This document shows, piece after piece, positions 52,278 through 62,252 of a stretch of DNA of 64,000 nucleotides. The stretch is from Neobacillus cucumis. GTDB lineage: Bacteria; Bacillota; Bacilli; Bacillales_B; DSM-18226. Below the pieces are notes generated by a model. That model did not search any database. It had not been told where the DNA came from and worked only from the letters and a program-made list of their open reading frames with translations. A program made the translations under genes and the position numbers. The stretch covers positions 62,001 through 126,000 of the forward strand of contig NZ_JAMBOH010000009.1 of assembly GCF_023715505.1 (NCBI RefSeq). The letters are read 5' to 3'. Each line of letters opens with the position of its first letter. Position 1 is the stretch's first letter.

Positions 52278-52292
52278 GGAGGATAAACAACA

Positions 52293-52892
52293 ATGACTAA
52301 AGCAACGAATATTACATGGCACTCTGCAACAGTCTCGAAAGCAGACCGCCGCGCTCAAAATGGTCATGGAAGCTGTGTTCTTTGGTTTACTGGTCTTTCC
52401 GGTTCTGGTAAATCAACGATTGCTAATGCCGTTTCAAGTGAATTATATCGTCAGGGAATTAATGAATATGTTCTAGATGGTGATAATATCCGCCATGGTT
52501 TAAACAAGGATCTAGGGTTTTCAGATTATGACAGAACAGAAAATATCCGCCGCATTGGAGAAGTGGCAAAATTATTTGTCGACAGCGGTGCAGTTGTAAC
52601 AACCGCGTTTATTTCTCCATTCCGTTCCGACCGTGATCAGGTTCGTGCATTGTTTGAAGAGGGCGAGTTTATTGAAGTATACATTGACTGCCCGATAGAA
52701 CAATGTGAAGCCCGTGATCCAAAGAAGCTATATGAAAAAGCTCGCCGCGGCGAAATTAAAGATTTTACAGGAATTGATTCTCCCTATGAAGCACCGGAGC
52801 GTCCTGAAATCACGATTCGCTCTGACAAATTTTCAGTGGGTGAAGCAGTACAGCAGATTTTTCAATACTTGCAAAGTAAGAACATTATCTAG
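52293..52892 (+). CDS. cysC: Adenylylsulfate kinase
   Basis: A 199-aa APS kinase forming PAPS. Walker A GLSGSGKST (residues 34-42), DGDNIRHGLNKDLGFS, and the FISPFRSDRDQVR phosphate-acceptor loop are present. RBS AAGGAGGA. It follows sat by 15 bp. Confidence 0.97.
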   Translation: MTKATNITWHSATVSKADRRAQNGHGSCVLWFTGLSGSGKSTIANAVSSELYRQGINEYVLDGDNIRHGLNKDLGFSDYDRTENIRRIGEVAKLFVDSGAVVTTAFISPFRSDRDQVRALFEEGEFIEVYIDCPIEQCEARDPKKLYEKARRGEIKDFTGIDSPYEAPERPEITIRSDKFSVGEAVQQIFQYLQSKNII

Positions 52893-52912
52893 TTAGGGAA
52901 AGGAAGAGAGCC

Positions 52913-53692
52913 ATGGCTGGCAAGGTTTATTTAGTAGGTGCGGGTCCAGGAGATCCAGATTTAATAACGGTCAAAGGATTACGATGCCTGCAGGAAGCCG
53001 ATGTCATCCTCTATGATCGGCTCGTAAATCCTGAACTACTTGATTTTGCAAAAGAAGGGGCACAGCTGGTTTACTGCGGTAAGCTCCCAAACTATCATAC
53101 AATGAAGCAAGAAACCATTAACCATTTTTTAGTTAAATACGCTAAAAAAGGCTATCAGGTTGTGAGGTTAAAAGGCGGCGATCCCTTTGTATTTGGACGC
53201 GGCGGCGAGGAGGCGGAAGAATGTGTAAAGCACGATGTTCCGTTTGAAGTGGTTCCCGGGATTACTTCCGGGATCGCCGCATCCGCTTATGCCGGGATTC
53301 CCGTCACCCATCGAAGTTTGAGTAAAAGTTTTGCTTTTATCACGGGCCACCAGGCCGCTGGTAATGTTGCAGCGGAACATCAATGGTATCACTTGGCGAA
53401 TGGGGTCGATACGCTTTGTATTTATATGGGTGTATCCCATCTTCCGACCATAACGGAGCAGTTAATCTCGGCCGGCAAATCACCTGATACTCCAATTGCG
53501 CTTGTACATTGGGGGACGCTAAGTGATCAGCAAACGGTGGTTGGAACGCTTGAAACCATCGAGGATCTTGTGAAGGAAGCTTCAATCTCAAATCCAAGCA
53601 TGATGGTGATTGGAGAGGTTGTAAAGCTTCATAATCGGTTAAACTGGTTTCAAGAGGAAATTGTTCCTAAACTGCCGGTTGTCCATGGGTAG
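52913..53692 (+). CDS. cobA: Uroporphyrinogen-III C-methyltransferase
   Basis: A 259-aa SAM-dependent methyltransferase giving precorrin-2 for siroheme. The opening VYLVGAGPGDPDLITVKGLRCLQEADVILYDRLV, the central RLKGGDPFVFGRGGEE and VVPGITSGIAASAYAGIPVTHR are typical. It corresponds to B. subtilis YlnD/SumT. It supplies the siroheme needed by sulfite reductase downstream. Confidence 0.97.
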   Translation: MAGKVYLVGAGPGDPDLITVKGLRCLQEADVILYDRLVNPELLDFAKEGAQLVYCGKLPNYHTMKQETINHFLVKYAKKGYQVVRLKGGDPFVFGRGGEEAEECVKHDVPFEVVPGITSGIAASAYAGIPVTHRSLSKSFAFITGHQAAGNVAAEHQWYHLANGVDTLCIYMGVSHLPTITEQLISAGKSPDTPIALVHWGTLSDQQTVVGTLETIEDLVKEASISNPSMMVIGEVVKLHNRLNWFQEEIVPKLPVVHG

Positions 53693-53710
53693 TGTTTGGA
53701 GGGGATGAAG

Positions 53711-54436
53711 ATGAAAGCCATTTTATACATTGGTCATGGTACACGCTCGAAAAAAGGAGCAGGCGAGGCAAGGGCCTTTTTTACAAGAGTGAGTGAGCGA
53801 GTCGATGTGCCGCTGCAAGAAATTAGTTTTCTAGAGTTAACAGAGCCGTCGATTGAAGAAGGTTTTAGGCGGTGTGTAGAGAAAGGCGCAACAGAAGTAA
53901 CGGTTGTTCCCCTGTTTCTATTGGCTGCAGGGCATATAAAGCAGGATATCCCAAATGTGCTTAAGGTGTTAAGCTCGGATTACCCGGATATTTCGATCAA
54001 TGTAAAGGATCCTTTCGGTGTTCAAAGTAAGATTTTGGATGCAGTGGCTGAACTAGTTCGAGTGACCGCAGGTCCAGTCGGGTTTCAGGATCGAGTATTG
54101 ATTGTCGGAAGAGGGAGCAGTGATCCTGCTACACTGGCAGATTTCAGCATGATTGCGGATGGCGTGAAGGAGCGGCTTGGTATTACAGGCGTTTCGGTAT
54201 GTTATTTGGCGGCAGCGGAACCTCGCCTGCAAGAGGGGTTAGCGGCGGTGCTGGATGATGTTGAGTGTAAGGTGATTGTGATTCCTTATTTATTATTCTC
54301 TGGGCTCCTGATTGCGGAGGTAACGGCAGAGATCCGCAAGTGGTCGAAGCTTGGCCGTGAAATTTATCATACAGGTATTTTGAGCAGCCATCGGGTAATT
54401 GAGGATATTGTGGTTGAGCGGGCAACGGAAAGCTAG
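53711..54436 (+). CDS. sirB: Sirohydrochlorin ferrochelatase
   Basis: A 241-aa CbiX/SirB-type chelatase inserting iron into sirohydrochlorin. The first-half motif YIGHGTRSKKGAGEA and VVPLFLLAAGHIKQDIP carry the metal-binding His pair. The second half is a degenerate repeat (IVGRGSSDPA, VIPYLLFSG). ATG 53711 follows GGAGGGG and is preferred over TTG 53696. The precorrin-2 dehydrogenase (ylnF/sirC) that usually follows in Bacillus is absent from this position. Confidence 0.93.
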   Translation: MKAILYIGHGTRSKKGAGEARAFFTRVSERVDVPLQEISFLELTEPSIEEGFRRCVEKGATEVTVVPLFLLAAGHIKQDIPNVLKVLSSDYPDISINVKDPFGVQSKILDAVAELVRVTAGPVGFQDRVLIVGRGSSDPATLADFSMIADGVKERLGITGVSVCYLAAAEPRLQEGLAAVLDDVECKVIVIPYLLFSGLLIAEVTAEIRKWSKLGREIYHTGILSSHRVIEDIVVERATES

Positions 54437-54626
54437 TTGGTTAACCGTTTTTGTGCCTATAGCCTCGAAAAAATCGAGTGAACGATAATTAATAATAAAA
54501 ATTCAGTGTATTTTTTAGATTAATAGTTGTCTGAATCATAAAAAAATGGCATGCTAGATTATTAGAGAGACTATTCTCAATAATTTCCTAAAATAATAAT
54601 TTTTTATTCCATGTGAGGTGGTATAG

Positions 54627-56426
54627 TTGCAACTTCAGGTATTGAACAGCCCGTTTACAGAGGAGCAGGTGGAGCTTCTAAACAGACTCCTGCCAACCTT
54701 GTCAGAAACACAAAAGGTTTGGCTAAGCGGCTATCTTGCCGGCTCCCAACTGGGAACCGCATCAGCCCAATTAGCACAACTTCCAGCTGAAAGTCAAAAA
54801 ATCTCTAAAGAGGTAACCATTCTTTACGGTTCTCAAACGGGGAACGCACGAGGTTTAGCAAAAAAATCAGCACAAACTCTTGAAGCAAATGGATATCAAG
54901 TAACCGTCAGCGCCATGAGTGATTTTAAACCAAACAATCTTAAGAAGCTTCAAAACCTTCTTATCATTGCGAGTACTCACGGTGAAGGGGATCCGCCTGA
55001 TAATGCGATTAGCTTCCATGAGTTCTTATATAGTAAAAGGGCACCAAAACTAGAAGATTTACATTATTCCGTTTTAGCCCTTGGAGACAGTTCTTATGAG
55101 TTTTTCTGCCAAACAGGCAAAGATTTCGACGTTCGTCTTGAAGAACTTGGCGGTACACGTCTATACCCAAGATTTGACTGTGATGTTGACTTTGATGAAC
55201 CTGCTGCAGAATGGCTTGAAGGGGTTCTTGCAAGTTTAGGTGAGTCTGCAGGAGGAACCAAAGCGCAAACGCAAACGGCAGTAAACCGAGCAGTCGAATC
55301 GGTTTACTCAAGAACGAACCCATTTAAAGCAGAAGTTCTTGAAAATATCAACCTGAACGGCAGAGGCTCAAATAAAGAAACACATCACCTTGAGATTTCA
55401 CTTGAAGGTTCTGGCCTAACATACGAGCCGGGAGACGCTCTTGGAATTTATCCAGACAATGATCCAGAGTTAGTGGATCTATTAATCAAGGAATTAAATA
55501 TGAATCCTGATGAAAAAGTAACAGTGAAACAGGGAGACGTTCGTACCTTACGTGATGCGCTCGTTTCTTATTATGAAATAAGCGTTCTAACAAAGCCACT
55601 TCTTCAAAAAGCAGCAGACCTGACAGGAAATAAAGAGTTACAGGATTTTCTTGCACCTGGAAAAGAAGAAGAGGTAAAAGCCTATATTCATGGACGTGAC
55701 TTAATTGATTTAGTTCGTGACTATACGCCTTGGAATGTAACGGCACAAGAGTTTGTCTCGATATTACGAAAAATACCAGGCCGACTTTATTCGATTGCAT
55801 CAAGCTTAGCGGCGAACCCTGATGAAGTTCATTTAACCATCGGTGCTGTTCGCTACGATGCACATGGACGTCTCCGGAATGGCGTTTGTTCGACATTAGT
55901 AGCTGACCGTATTAATCCTGGGGATATCCTCAATGTATACGTCCAGCAAAATGAAAACTATAAACTGCCGCAAAACCCTGAAACACCGATCATTATGATT
56001 GGACCTGGTACAGGTGTTGCGCCGTTCCGCTCCTTCATGCAGGAACGAGAAGAAACTGGGGCAGAAGGAAAATCATGGCTTTTCTTCGGTGATCAGCATT
56101 TCGTGACGGACTTCCTTTACCAAGTTGAATGGCAAAAGTGGCTGCAAAACGGTACATTAACGAAACTAGATGTAGCCTTTTCAAGAGACACTGACCAAAA
56201 GGTTTATGTACAGCACAGTATGCAAGAACAAAGCAAGGAATTATTCCAGTGGCTTCAAGACGGTGCAGTCGTATACATTTGTGGTGATGAGAAACACATG
56301 GCACATGATGTTCATCAAACTCTTATCGACATTATTGAAAAAGAAGGCAGCATGAGCCGTGAGGATGCAGAGGCTTATTTAGCCGACATGCAGCAGCAAA
56401 AACGTTACCAGCGGGATGTATATTGA
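54627..56426 (+). CDS. cysJ: Sulfite reductase flavoprotein, alpha subunit
   Basis: A 599-aa diflavin reductase. The FMN-binding flavodoxin domain is at about residues 65-205 (LYGSQTGNARGLAKK, STHGEGDPPDN), then the FAD domain (RLYSIASS at about 390) and the NADPH domain (IGPGTGVAPFRSFMQER, CGDEKHMAHDV) to the C-terminal Tyr. It passes electrons from NADPH to CysI. TTG start at 54627 with GAGGTGG upstream. The 190-bp gap before it may hold a separate promoter. Confidence 0.97.
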   Translation: MQLQVLNSPFTEEQVELLNRLLPTLSETQKVWLSGYLAGSQLGTASAQLAQLPAESQKISKEVTILYGSQTGNARGLAKKSAQTLEANGYQVTVSAMSDFKPNNLKKLQNLLIIASTHGEGDPPDNAISFHEFLYSKRAPKLEDLHYSVLALGDSSYEFFCQTGKDFDVRLEELGGTRLYPRFDCDVDFDEPAAEWLEGVLASLGESAGGTKAQTQTAVNRAVESVYSRTNPFKAEVLENINLNGRGSNKETHHLEISLEGSGLTYEPGDALGIYPDNDPELVDLLIKELNMNPDEKVTVKQGDVRTLRDALVSYYEISVLTKPLLQKAADLTGNKELQDFLAPGKEEEVKAYIHGRDLIDLVRDYTPWNVTAQEFVSILRKIPGRLYSIASSLAANPDEVHLTIGAVRYDAHGRLRNGVCSTLVADRINPGDILNVYVQQNENYKLPQNPETPIIMIGPGTGVAPFRSFMQEREETGAEGKSWLFFGDQHFVTDFLYQVEWQKWLQNGTLTKLDVAFSRDTDQKVYVQHSMQEQSKELFQWLQDGAVVYICGDEKHMAHDVHQTLIDIIEKEGSMSREDAEAYLADMQQQKRYQRDVY

Positions 56427-56454
56427 TTTTAAGGGGAAGGAGTTTTAATTCAAC

Positions 56455-58173
56455 ATGGTTAATCAAATTTTAAAAGCACCAGATGGACCACCAAGTGATG
56501 TTGAGGATATAAAAGTACGAAGCAACTATCTTCGCGGTACGTTGAAAGAAGTTATGCAGGATCGAATCAGCGCCGGTATTCCAGACGACGATAACCGTCT
56601 AATGAAACACCATGGCAGCTACTTGCAGGACGACCGCGATCTTCGCAACGAGCGTGCCAAGCAAAAGCTTGAACCAGCTTATCAATTCATGCTTCGCGTC
56701 CGCCTTCCTGGGGGGGTAGCAGCACCAAACCAGTGGCTTGTTATGGATGAACTAGCTGACAAGTATGGGAACGGAACCTTAAAGCTGACCACACGTGAGA
56801 CATGGCAAATGCATGGAATTCTAAAATGGAATATGAAAAGTACCATTCAGGAAATTAATTCGGCACTTATGGATACCATCGCAGCCTGCGGTGATGTAAA
56901 CCGTAACGTAATGTGTGCTTCGAATCCATATCAATCAGAGATTCATGCTGAAGTGTATGAATGGTCTAAAAAATTAAGTGATGATCTTCTTCCAAAAACA
57001 AGAGCCTATTATGAAGTTTGGCTAGATGAAGAAAAAGTTGCCGGCACTCCTGAATTTGAAGAAGTGGAACCAATGTATGGCCCAACTTACCTGCCTCGTA
57101 AATTCAAAATTGGTATCGCTGTTCCGCCGTCCAATGACATCGATGTCTTTTCACAAGACCTTGCTTTCATTGCGATTGTCGAAGATGGCAAACTAATCGG
57201 CTTTAACGTAGGCATTGGCGGAGGCATGGGTATGTCACACGGTGATACCGCAACATATCCGCAGCTGGCAAAAGTGATCGGTTTCGTTAAACCGCATCAA
57301 CTTTATGAAGTGGCTGAAAAGACGATTACGATTCAACGTGATTACGGAAACCGTTCCGTTCGTAAAAATGCCCGCTTTAAGTACACAGTTGATAGACTTG
57401 GTCTGGAAAACGTGAAGGCTGAACTTGAAAACCGTCTTGGCTGGAGCCTGGAAGCAGCGAAACCATTTAAGTTTGATTCTAACGGCGACCGTTATGGCTG
57501 GGTGAAAGGCGTTCAAGGAAAATGGAACTTTACTCTATTTATTGAAAACGGCCGTGTGGCGGACTACCCAGATTATAAATTAAAGACTGGCTTACGCGAA
57601 ATTGCCAAGGTCCATACTGGTGATTTCCACTTGACCGGTAACCAAAACGTAATTATTGCCAATGTTTCAAGCCAGAAAAAGAAGAAAATTAGTGAGTTAA
57701 TTGAAAAATATGGATTAACAGACGGCAATCATTATTCAGCTCTCCGCCGCAGTTCAATGGCTTGTGTCGCTCTTCCTACATGCGGATTAGCGATGGCAGA
57801 AGCAGAGCGTTATTTACCTTCACTTATTTCAAAAATTGAAGAGATTGTTGATGAGAGCGGCTTACGTGATAAAGAAATTACCATCCGGATGACTGGCTGT
57901 CCAAACGGTTGTGCAAGACACGCCCTTGGAGAGATCGGTTTTATCGGTAAAGCGGTTGGAAAATACAATATGTATCTAGGTGCAGCACATGACGGTTCAC
58001 GTCTAAGCAAAATGTACCGTGAAAATATTGGCGAAGAAGAAATTCTTAAGGAATTACGTGTAATTCTTCCACGCTACGCGAAAGAAAGACAGGAAGACGA
58101 GCACTTCGGTGACTTTGTCATTCGTGTGGGTATCGTGAAAGCAACAACCGATGGTACTAATTTCCACGAATAA
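56455..58173 (+). CDS. cysI: Sulfite reductase hemoprotein, beta subunit
   Basis: A 572-aa enzyme reducing sulfite to sulfide with siroheme and a [4Fe-4S] cluster. The cluster ligands Cys437, Cys443, Cys482 and Cys486 lie in [13 protein letters not shown] and [10 protein letters not shown], matching known spacing. The N-terminal parachute region and the NRNVMC motif are present. It follows cysJ by 28 bp and ends at a terminator, completing the sulfate-to-sulfide route. Confidence 0.97.
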   Translation: MVNQILKAPDGPPSDVEDIKVRSNYLRGTLKEVMQDRISAGIPDDDNRLMKHHGSYLQDDRDLRNERAKQKLEPAYQFMLRVRLPGGVAAPNQWLVMDELADKYGNGTLKLTTRETWQMHGILKWNMKSTIQEINSALMDTIAACGDVNRNVMCASNPYQSEIHAEVYEWSKKLSDDLLPKTRAYYEVWLDEEKVAGTPEFEEVEPMYGPTYLPRKFKIGIAVPPSNDIDVFSQDLAFIAIVEDGKLIGFNVGIGGGMGMSHGDTATYPQLAKVIGFVKPHQLYEVAEKTITIQRDYGNRSVRKNARFKYTVDRLGLENVKAELENRLGWSLEAAKPFKFDSNGDRYGWVKGVQGKWNFTLFIENGRVADYPDYKLKTGLREIAKVHTGDFHLTGNQNVIIANVSSQKKKKISELIEKYGLTDGNHYSALRRSSMACVALPTCGLAMAEAERYLPSLISKIEEIVDESGLRDKEITIRMTGCPNGCARHALGEIGFIGKAVGKYNMYLGAAHDGSRLSKMYRENIGEEEILKELRVILPRYAKERQEDEHFGDFVIRVGIVKATTDGTNFHE

Positions 58174-58181
58174 TATTAATC

Positions 58182-58212
58182 GAGGGGCAGGAATTCTGCC
58201 TCTCTTTTTTAT
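58182..58212 (+). terminator. Terminator of cysJI
   Basis: GAGGGGCAG / CTGCCTCTC-type stem with a short loop and TTTTTTATTT. Confidence 0.9.
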
Positions 58213-58349
58213 TTCAGAACTAAAAAACATATGTAAAAAGAATTAAAATGCTGTACAGAACCCTGAAAAAGGTGTAAAAATGGATTGATTGGGAATGTTA
58301 CAAGAACAATATTTTTACATGAGTGGTTTTTTTTATAGGGGGAAAGAAG

Positions 58350-59168
58350 TTGAAAAAAAGGTTTGGCATGAAGCTTACGTTTATCTCAGTTCTCGTCATC
58401 CTAGCGGGTTTTGCCGCTTACATGGTTAATAATAGATCAGAAGCGGCACCAAAGCCTGCGATGGCAGAGCAAGCACCAACACCTGTCACCATCTATCTTG
58501 CTGGAGATTCAACGGTATCCGATTATCCAAGTTCACTATTTCCGCGTACAGGCTGGGGTCAGGTGCTTCCAACCATGCTTGACCAACAGGTAACGGTCCG
58601 GAATTTCGCAAAACGGGGAAGAAGTTCGAAAAGCTTCATCCATGAGGGTAGATTAGACTGGATTTTGAACAGTATTCAAAAGGGTGATTATCTGTTTATT
58701 CAGTTTGGCCACAATGATGAAAAAGTTAACTATCCAAATCTATACACAAATCCAAACACAACCTATAAGAGTTATTTAAAAATGTATATCGATGGAGCAC
58801 GGAAAAAGGGGGCCATTCCCGTTCTCGTCACACCCGTTCAACGGATGAGTTTTTCAAACGATGGCAGGGCATTGGATACTCACGGCCGTTATCCGGAAGC
58901 CATGAAGGCACTTGCAAAAGCGGAAAATGTCCCTGTTATTGATTTAGCGGCAAAAAGTAGAAGATTATACCAACAGCTAGGGACCAATGATACAAAGAAA
59001 TTATTTTTATGGCTAAAAGCCGGCCAATATCCGAATTACCCTCAAGGAGTTAAGGATCCAACCCATTTTCAGGAATATGGGGCAGAGCATATTGCTAAAT
59101 TGGTGATTGAGGGGATTGAGGAATTACATCTACCTATAGAAAATCATATTCTGGCTAAGTATCGTTAA
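58350..59168 (+). CDS. Secreted SGNH esterase (rhamnogalacturonan acetylesterase-like)
   Basis: A 272-aa SGNH hydrolase. An N-terminal hydrophobic helix (residues 8-25) is a signal peptide or anchor. GDSTVSDYP (52-60) holds the nucleophile Ser, FGHNDEK the oxyanion Asn, and DPTHFQEYGA the Asp-His pair. The GDSTV and block order match RhgT/YesT-type acetylesterases that deacetylate pectin side chains. TTG 58350 follows AGGGGGAAAG. It has no linked pectin genes. Confidence 0.9.
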   Translation: MKKRFGMKLTFISVLVILAGFAAYMVNNRSEAAPKPAMAEQAPTPVTIYLAGDSTVSDYPSSLFPRTGWGQVLPTMLDQQVTVRNFAKRGRSSKSFIHEGRLDWILNSIQKGDYLFIQFGHNDEKVNYPNLYTNPNTTYKSYLKMYIDGARKKGAIPVLVTPVQRMSFSNDGRALDTHGRYPEAMKALAKAENVPVIDLAAKSRRLYQQLGTNDTKKLFLWLKAGQYPNYPQGVKDPTHFQEYGAEHIAKLVIEGIEELHLPIENHILAKYR

Positions 59169-59178
59169 ATAATGAAAG

Positions 59179-59215
59179 AAAGACTGCTTCTTTTCGTAAA
59201 AGAGCAGTCTTTCTT
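59179..59215 (+). terminator. Terminator of the SGNH esterase gene
   Basis: AAAGACTGCT / AGCAGTCTTT stem with a loop of about 14 nt and TCTTTAT. Confidence 0.82.
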
Positions 59216-59243
59216 TATGTTTCGTTTTTGGAAATTCACAATA

Positions 59244-60239
59244 CTAAATTAAACTCACAATGATTCTACCCCGTGCCTGGCCCTTTAAGAGAGTGGGAAG
59301 GACTTCAGGAAGCTGCTCAAGTGTGACCTCTGCCTGGATGAGTTCTTCTAGGTTTCCTGGTTTAAAATCTGAAGCGAGACCATCCCAGATTTTTAATCGC
59401 GTCTCCATTGGACAGTTGACAGAGTCAATGCCTAGTAAATTAACCCCTCTTAGAATGAACGGGAACACGGTTGTTGGCAGCTTTGTCCCTGCTGTTAAGC
59501 CACTTGCCGCCACGGAACCGCCATATTGTATTTGAGTTAATAACGACGCAAGCGGCTCACCACCGACCGGATCGACTGCGGCGAACCATTTTTGCTTGCC
59601 TAAAGCTCTAATTTTTCCGTCATAGACTTCTTCACGCGAAATGACTTCTGTAGCACCAAGCTTTTTCAAGTAGTCATGCTCCGAAACTTTCCCTGTACTT
59701 GCCTCGACCTGGTAGCCAAGTTTTGAAAGAATGGAAACAGCAAAGCTGCCGACTCCGCCTGTTGCACCAGTTACGAGAACCTTGCCTAAATCTGGGGTAA
59801 CGTTATTTTCTTTTAATCGTTGGACAGAGAGTGCAGCCGTGAAGCCGGCTGTACCAATGACCATTGCTTCTTTCATAGATAAACCGCTAGGGAGCGGAAC
59901 GATCCAATTAGCAGGAATCCGCGCGTACTCGCTGTAGCCGCCAAAATGGGAAACTCCAATTTCATAACTTGTAGCGATTACCTCATCTCCTGCTTGAAAT
60001 CGATCGTCACTGGATGAAACAACCACCCCTGCTAAATCAATTCCCGGTACAAATGGATAGCGTGTCACAATGTTGCCATCCGGGATGCTGGCTAAGCTAT
60101 CCTTATAATTGACGCTTGAGTAGTGAACACGAACAAGGACATCGCCTTCAGGCAGGTCAGTTAAAGAAAGATTTTGTACTTCAACCGAAAAATTTTCATC
60201 CTGCTTATCCACAATCAGGGCATTAAACGTTTCTGTCAT
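59244..60239 (-). CDS. YhdH/YhfP-type quinone oxidoreductase
   Basis: A 331-aa medium-chain reductase without zinc ligands. YSSVNYKDSLA and PGIDLAGVV lie near the N-terminus, and the NADPH-binding VTGATGGVGSFAVSIL is at about residues 150-165. The family includes acrylyl-CoA reductases (AcuI/YhdH). The exact substrate is uncertain. Single gene with no related neighbours. Confidence 0.93.
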   Translation of the reverse strand: MTETFNALIVDKQDENFSVEVQNLSLTDLPEGDVLVRVHYSSVNYKDSLASIPDGNIVTRYPFVPGIDLAGVVVSSSDDRFQAGDEVIATSYEIGVSHFGGYSEYARIPANWIVPLPSGLSMKEAMVIGTAGFTAALSVQRLKENNVTPDLGKVLVTGATGGVGSFAVSILSKLGYQVEASTGKVSEHDYLKKLGATEVISREEVYDGKIRALGKQKWFAAVDPVGGEPLASLLTQIQYGGSVAASGLTAGTKLPTTVFPFILRGVNLLGIDSVNCPMETRLKIWDGLASDFKPGNLEELIQAEVTLEQLPEVLPTLLKGQARGRIIVSLI

Positions 60240-60624
60240 AGTTTTTACTCCTTTGTTTTTTTAAAAATATAAGTTAATTTCATCATACAATAAATAGTAG
60301 CACTTTACCTTTTTAGGACACAGGCTATTTGTGAAATTTTAAAGGATAATAAAAGGGAACCCTTATCGTGGAGCTCCGTTCTTGATGAGTTAATAGTCCC
60401 GGAAACGGAACGTGATTTGATAACATGAATATTCTATGTAAAATTAAAGTACCTTTAAAGGTATCGCTTCCACTTTATTTAGGAAAACATTCCCTTATTA
60501 GATTAATTTTTAATTAATATTCAAAAAACCAGCAATATCCTGTATAGTACTTCTGGTTTATTTAGCTTATTTGGAATATAATTAACTTATAATCATTTAT
60601 TGTATTCGGTTGGGGGGTTAACTT
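60240..60624. other. 385-bp gap with a possible C-terminal gene remnant
   Basis: A plus-strand frame ending at TGA 60426-60428 reads CEILKDNKREPLSWSSVLDE and then LIVPETERDLIT. It looks like true protein but has a stop upstream and no start codon, so it may be the tail of a lost gene. The rest is AT-rich and likely contains the promoter of the DUF2062 gene (TATAAT at 60588-60593). Confidence 0.4.
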
Positions 60625-61188
60625 ATGAGCATAAAACATAAAAAGCATAATTTTTTTCAACGTCTAGGACGTGCTTTTAAGTTAAACATTTTAAAACTTC
60701 TCCGTTCTCCAGGAGGGGCAAAAAAGGTATCATTGGGATTTGCAATTGGATTCGGGCTAGAGATGTTAGTGATTTCGTCTGCCTCCCTTATCTATATATT
60801 ATTTGTACCGATTGTCCGGTTAGCAAAAGGGTCACTGCCAGCGTCAATAATTGGGAATGTGATCGGAAAGCTGACCTTGCTGCCAGTTATTTTATTACCA
60901 TTTGCCAGAAAATTAGGGAAACTAATCTTTCCAATGAAGGTGAAACTAGGGCATAATGGAACATTTTCATTTCAAAAGCTCATCCATGGTGATTTCCATA
61001 GCTTGGTAAGCCTAATTCACGGCGGGTTTCACGCGCTTATAGGAATGACTATTTTTGGTATTATTCTAAGTGTAATTTCCTACTTTATTGTTCATTATTT
61101 TTATGAAAAAGAACGGGTAAATCGTCTGAAAAGAAGACGTACTAAAAGTGAAATTCGAATCAAAAGAGTAAATAAAAATTTTATTTGA
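60625..61188 (+). CDS. DUF2062 membrane protein
   Basis: A 187-aa protein with the DUF2062 pattern: a basic N-terminus, KLLRSPGGAKKVSLGFAIGFGLEMLV, a second hydrophobic stretch with IIGNVIGKLTLLP, and a final membrane segment (about 145-165) before a very basic tail. Function is unknown across the family. RBS TGGGGGGTT precedes ATG 60625. Confidence 0.88.
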   Translation: MSIKHKKHNFFQRLGRAFKLNILKLLRSPGGAKKVSLGFAIGFGLEMLVISSASLIYILFVPIVRLAKGSLPASIIGNVIGKLTLLPVILLPFARKLGKLIFPMKVKLGHNGTFSFQKLIHGDFHSLVSLIHGGFHALIGMTIFGIILSVISYFIVHYFYEKERVNRLKRRRTKSEIRIKRVNKNFI

Positions 61189-61219
61189 CGGGTGTAAACG
61201 TTCGCATTAAATTTTAAAA

Positions 61220-61250
61220 AAAACGAAGGAGTATGCTCCTTCGTTTTTTT
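61220..61250. terminator. Bidirectional terminator
   Basis: AAAACGAAGGAG / CTCCTTCGTTTT stem between the DUF2062 gene and the convergent lipase-like gene, with A and T runs on both sides. Confidence 0.9.
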
Positions 61251-62067
61251 ATGCTGCCGTTTTTCGGTATTGATGTTTAAATTGGTATATCATTTGCTCG
61301 GAGATGGCCGTATAGCCCGCAAAATTTGGATGAACACCATCGGCTGATAAATTTTGTAGGTGTTCCCCGTTAATCACCTTTGTGGTTTCGACCACAATGG
61401 AAGAGGGAAGCCGGTTTGCTGTTTCGTAAATATGGACATTCCATTTTGGCAGCAGTTTATCAGCAAGTGCGTACATTTGATTGTCAGGAGATAACGGATT
61501 ATATAATTCTAATAACACAACTGTGGCATTAGGATTTAGTTTGGTTACTCTGGACGTAATATCAGTTAAATTTTTCGTAAAAGTGGCTTGGAGCTCGTCG
61601 TAGGTCTGGAACACAGACTGGAGGTCGAGTCCCTTGGCAGCATGGATGATATCATTTCCGCCCACATTTATGGTGATAATGTCCGCCTGCTTAATGAAAT
61701 TATCAAATTGCCCGCTCTGTACGAGCTGATTTAATTCACTGCTTGTAATCCCGTTAATCCCTTGGTTGTCGGACACTATCTTTTTATGGGTCTGTTCACT
61801 TAGCAAATTAGAAAATTGCGTCACCATATTTTTGCTCTGTCCGGCACCAACACCGCGGATAACCGAATCACCTAAGGCTAAATGATGCAAGGTGTCATCT
61901 TTTGTGTTTTTAAAATAGGTTAAATAAGAGATTTGATTGTCCGTTTGACTTGCTTTAACGGTGTGTTTTTTCATTTGGTAAAGTTGATAATGAGGATAAT
62001 AAATCCATATGGAGGTTCCAACTCCAATAAACAGTACCAAACAAATCAAATATTTTAAAAGCTTCAT
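61249..62067 (-). CDS. Membrane-anchored GDSL/SGNH hydrolase (YpmR-like)
   Basis: A 272-aa SGNH hydrolase. An N-terminal membrane segment (about residues 4-23) anchors it outside the membrane. LALGDSVIRGVGAG (63-76) holds the nucleophile Ser68, NVGGNDI the Asn, and DGVHPNFAGY the Asp-His pair. It resembles B. subtilis YpmR and is probably a lipase or esterase. ATG 62067 follows GGGAGTGA and is preferred over 62091. Confidence 0.9.
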   Translation of the reverse strand: MKLLKYLICLVLFIGVGTSIWIYYPHYQLYQMKKHTVKASQTDNQISYLTYFKNTKDDTLHHLALGDSVIRGVGAGQSKNMVTQFSNLLSEQTHKKIVSDNQGINGITSSELNQLVQSGQFDNFIKQADIITINVGGNDIIHAAKGLDLQSVFQTYDELQATFTKNLTDITSRVTKLNPNATVVLLELYNPLSPDNQMYALADKLLPKWNVHIYETANRLPSSIVVETTKVINGEHLQNLSADGVHPNFAGYTAISEQMIYQFKHQYRKTAA

Positions 62068-62212
62068 ATCATTCACTCCCTGATATTCCATTATAGCAAG
62101 GAAAACAACAGAAATATGTAGGAGTTGATTTCCATTGTAAAGAGAAGGGCACTAAAGGATGATCCGTCCTTTAAGTAATAAAGTTTCGTATTAGCCATAA
62201 GAGGGTATATAA

Positions 62213-62249
62213 AAGAAGGATGTTAGCTGCGCGGGAAACATCCTTCTTA
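62213..62249 (-). terminator. Terminator of the MBL-fold gene
   Basis: AAGAAGGATGTT / AACATCCTTCTT stem, 12-bp perfect arms, with a T-rich run on the minus strand, right after the stop codon. Confidence 0.9.
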
Positions 62250-62252
62250 AAA

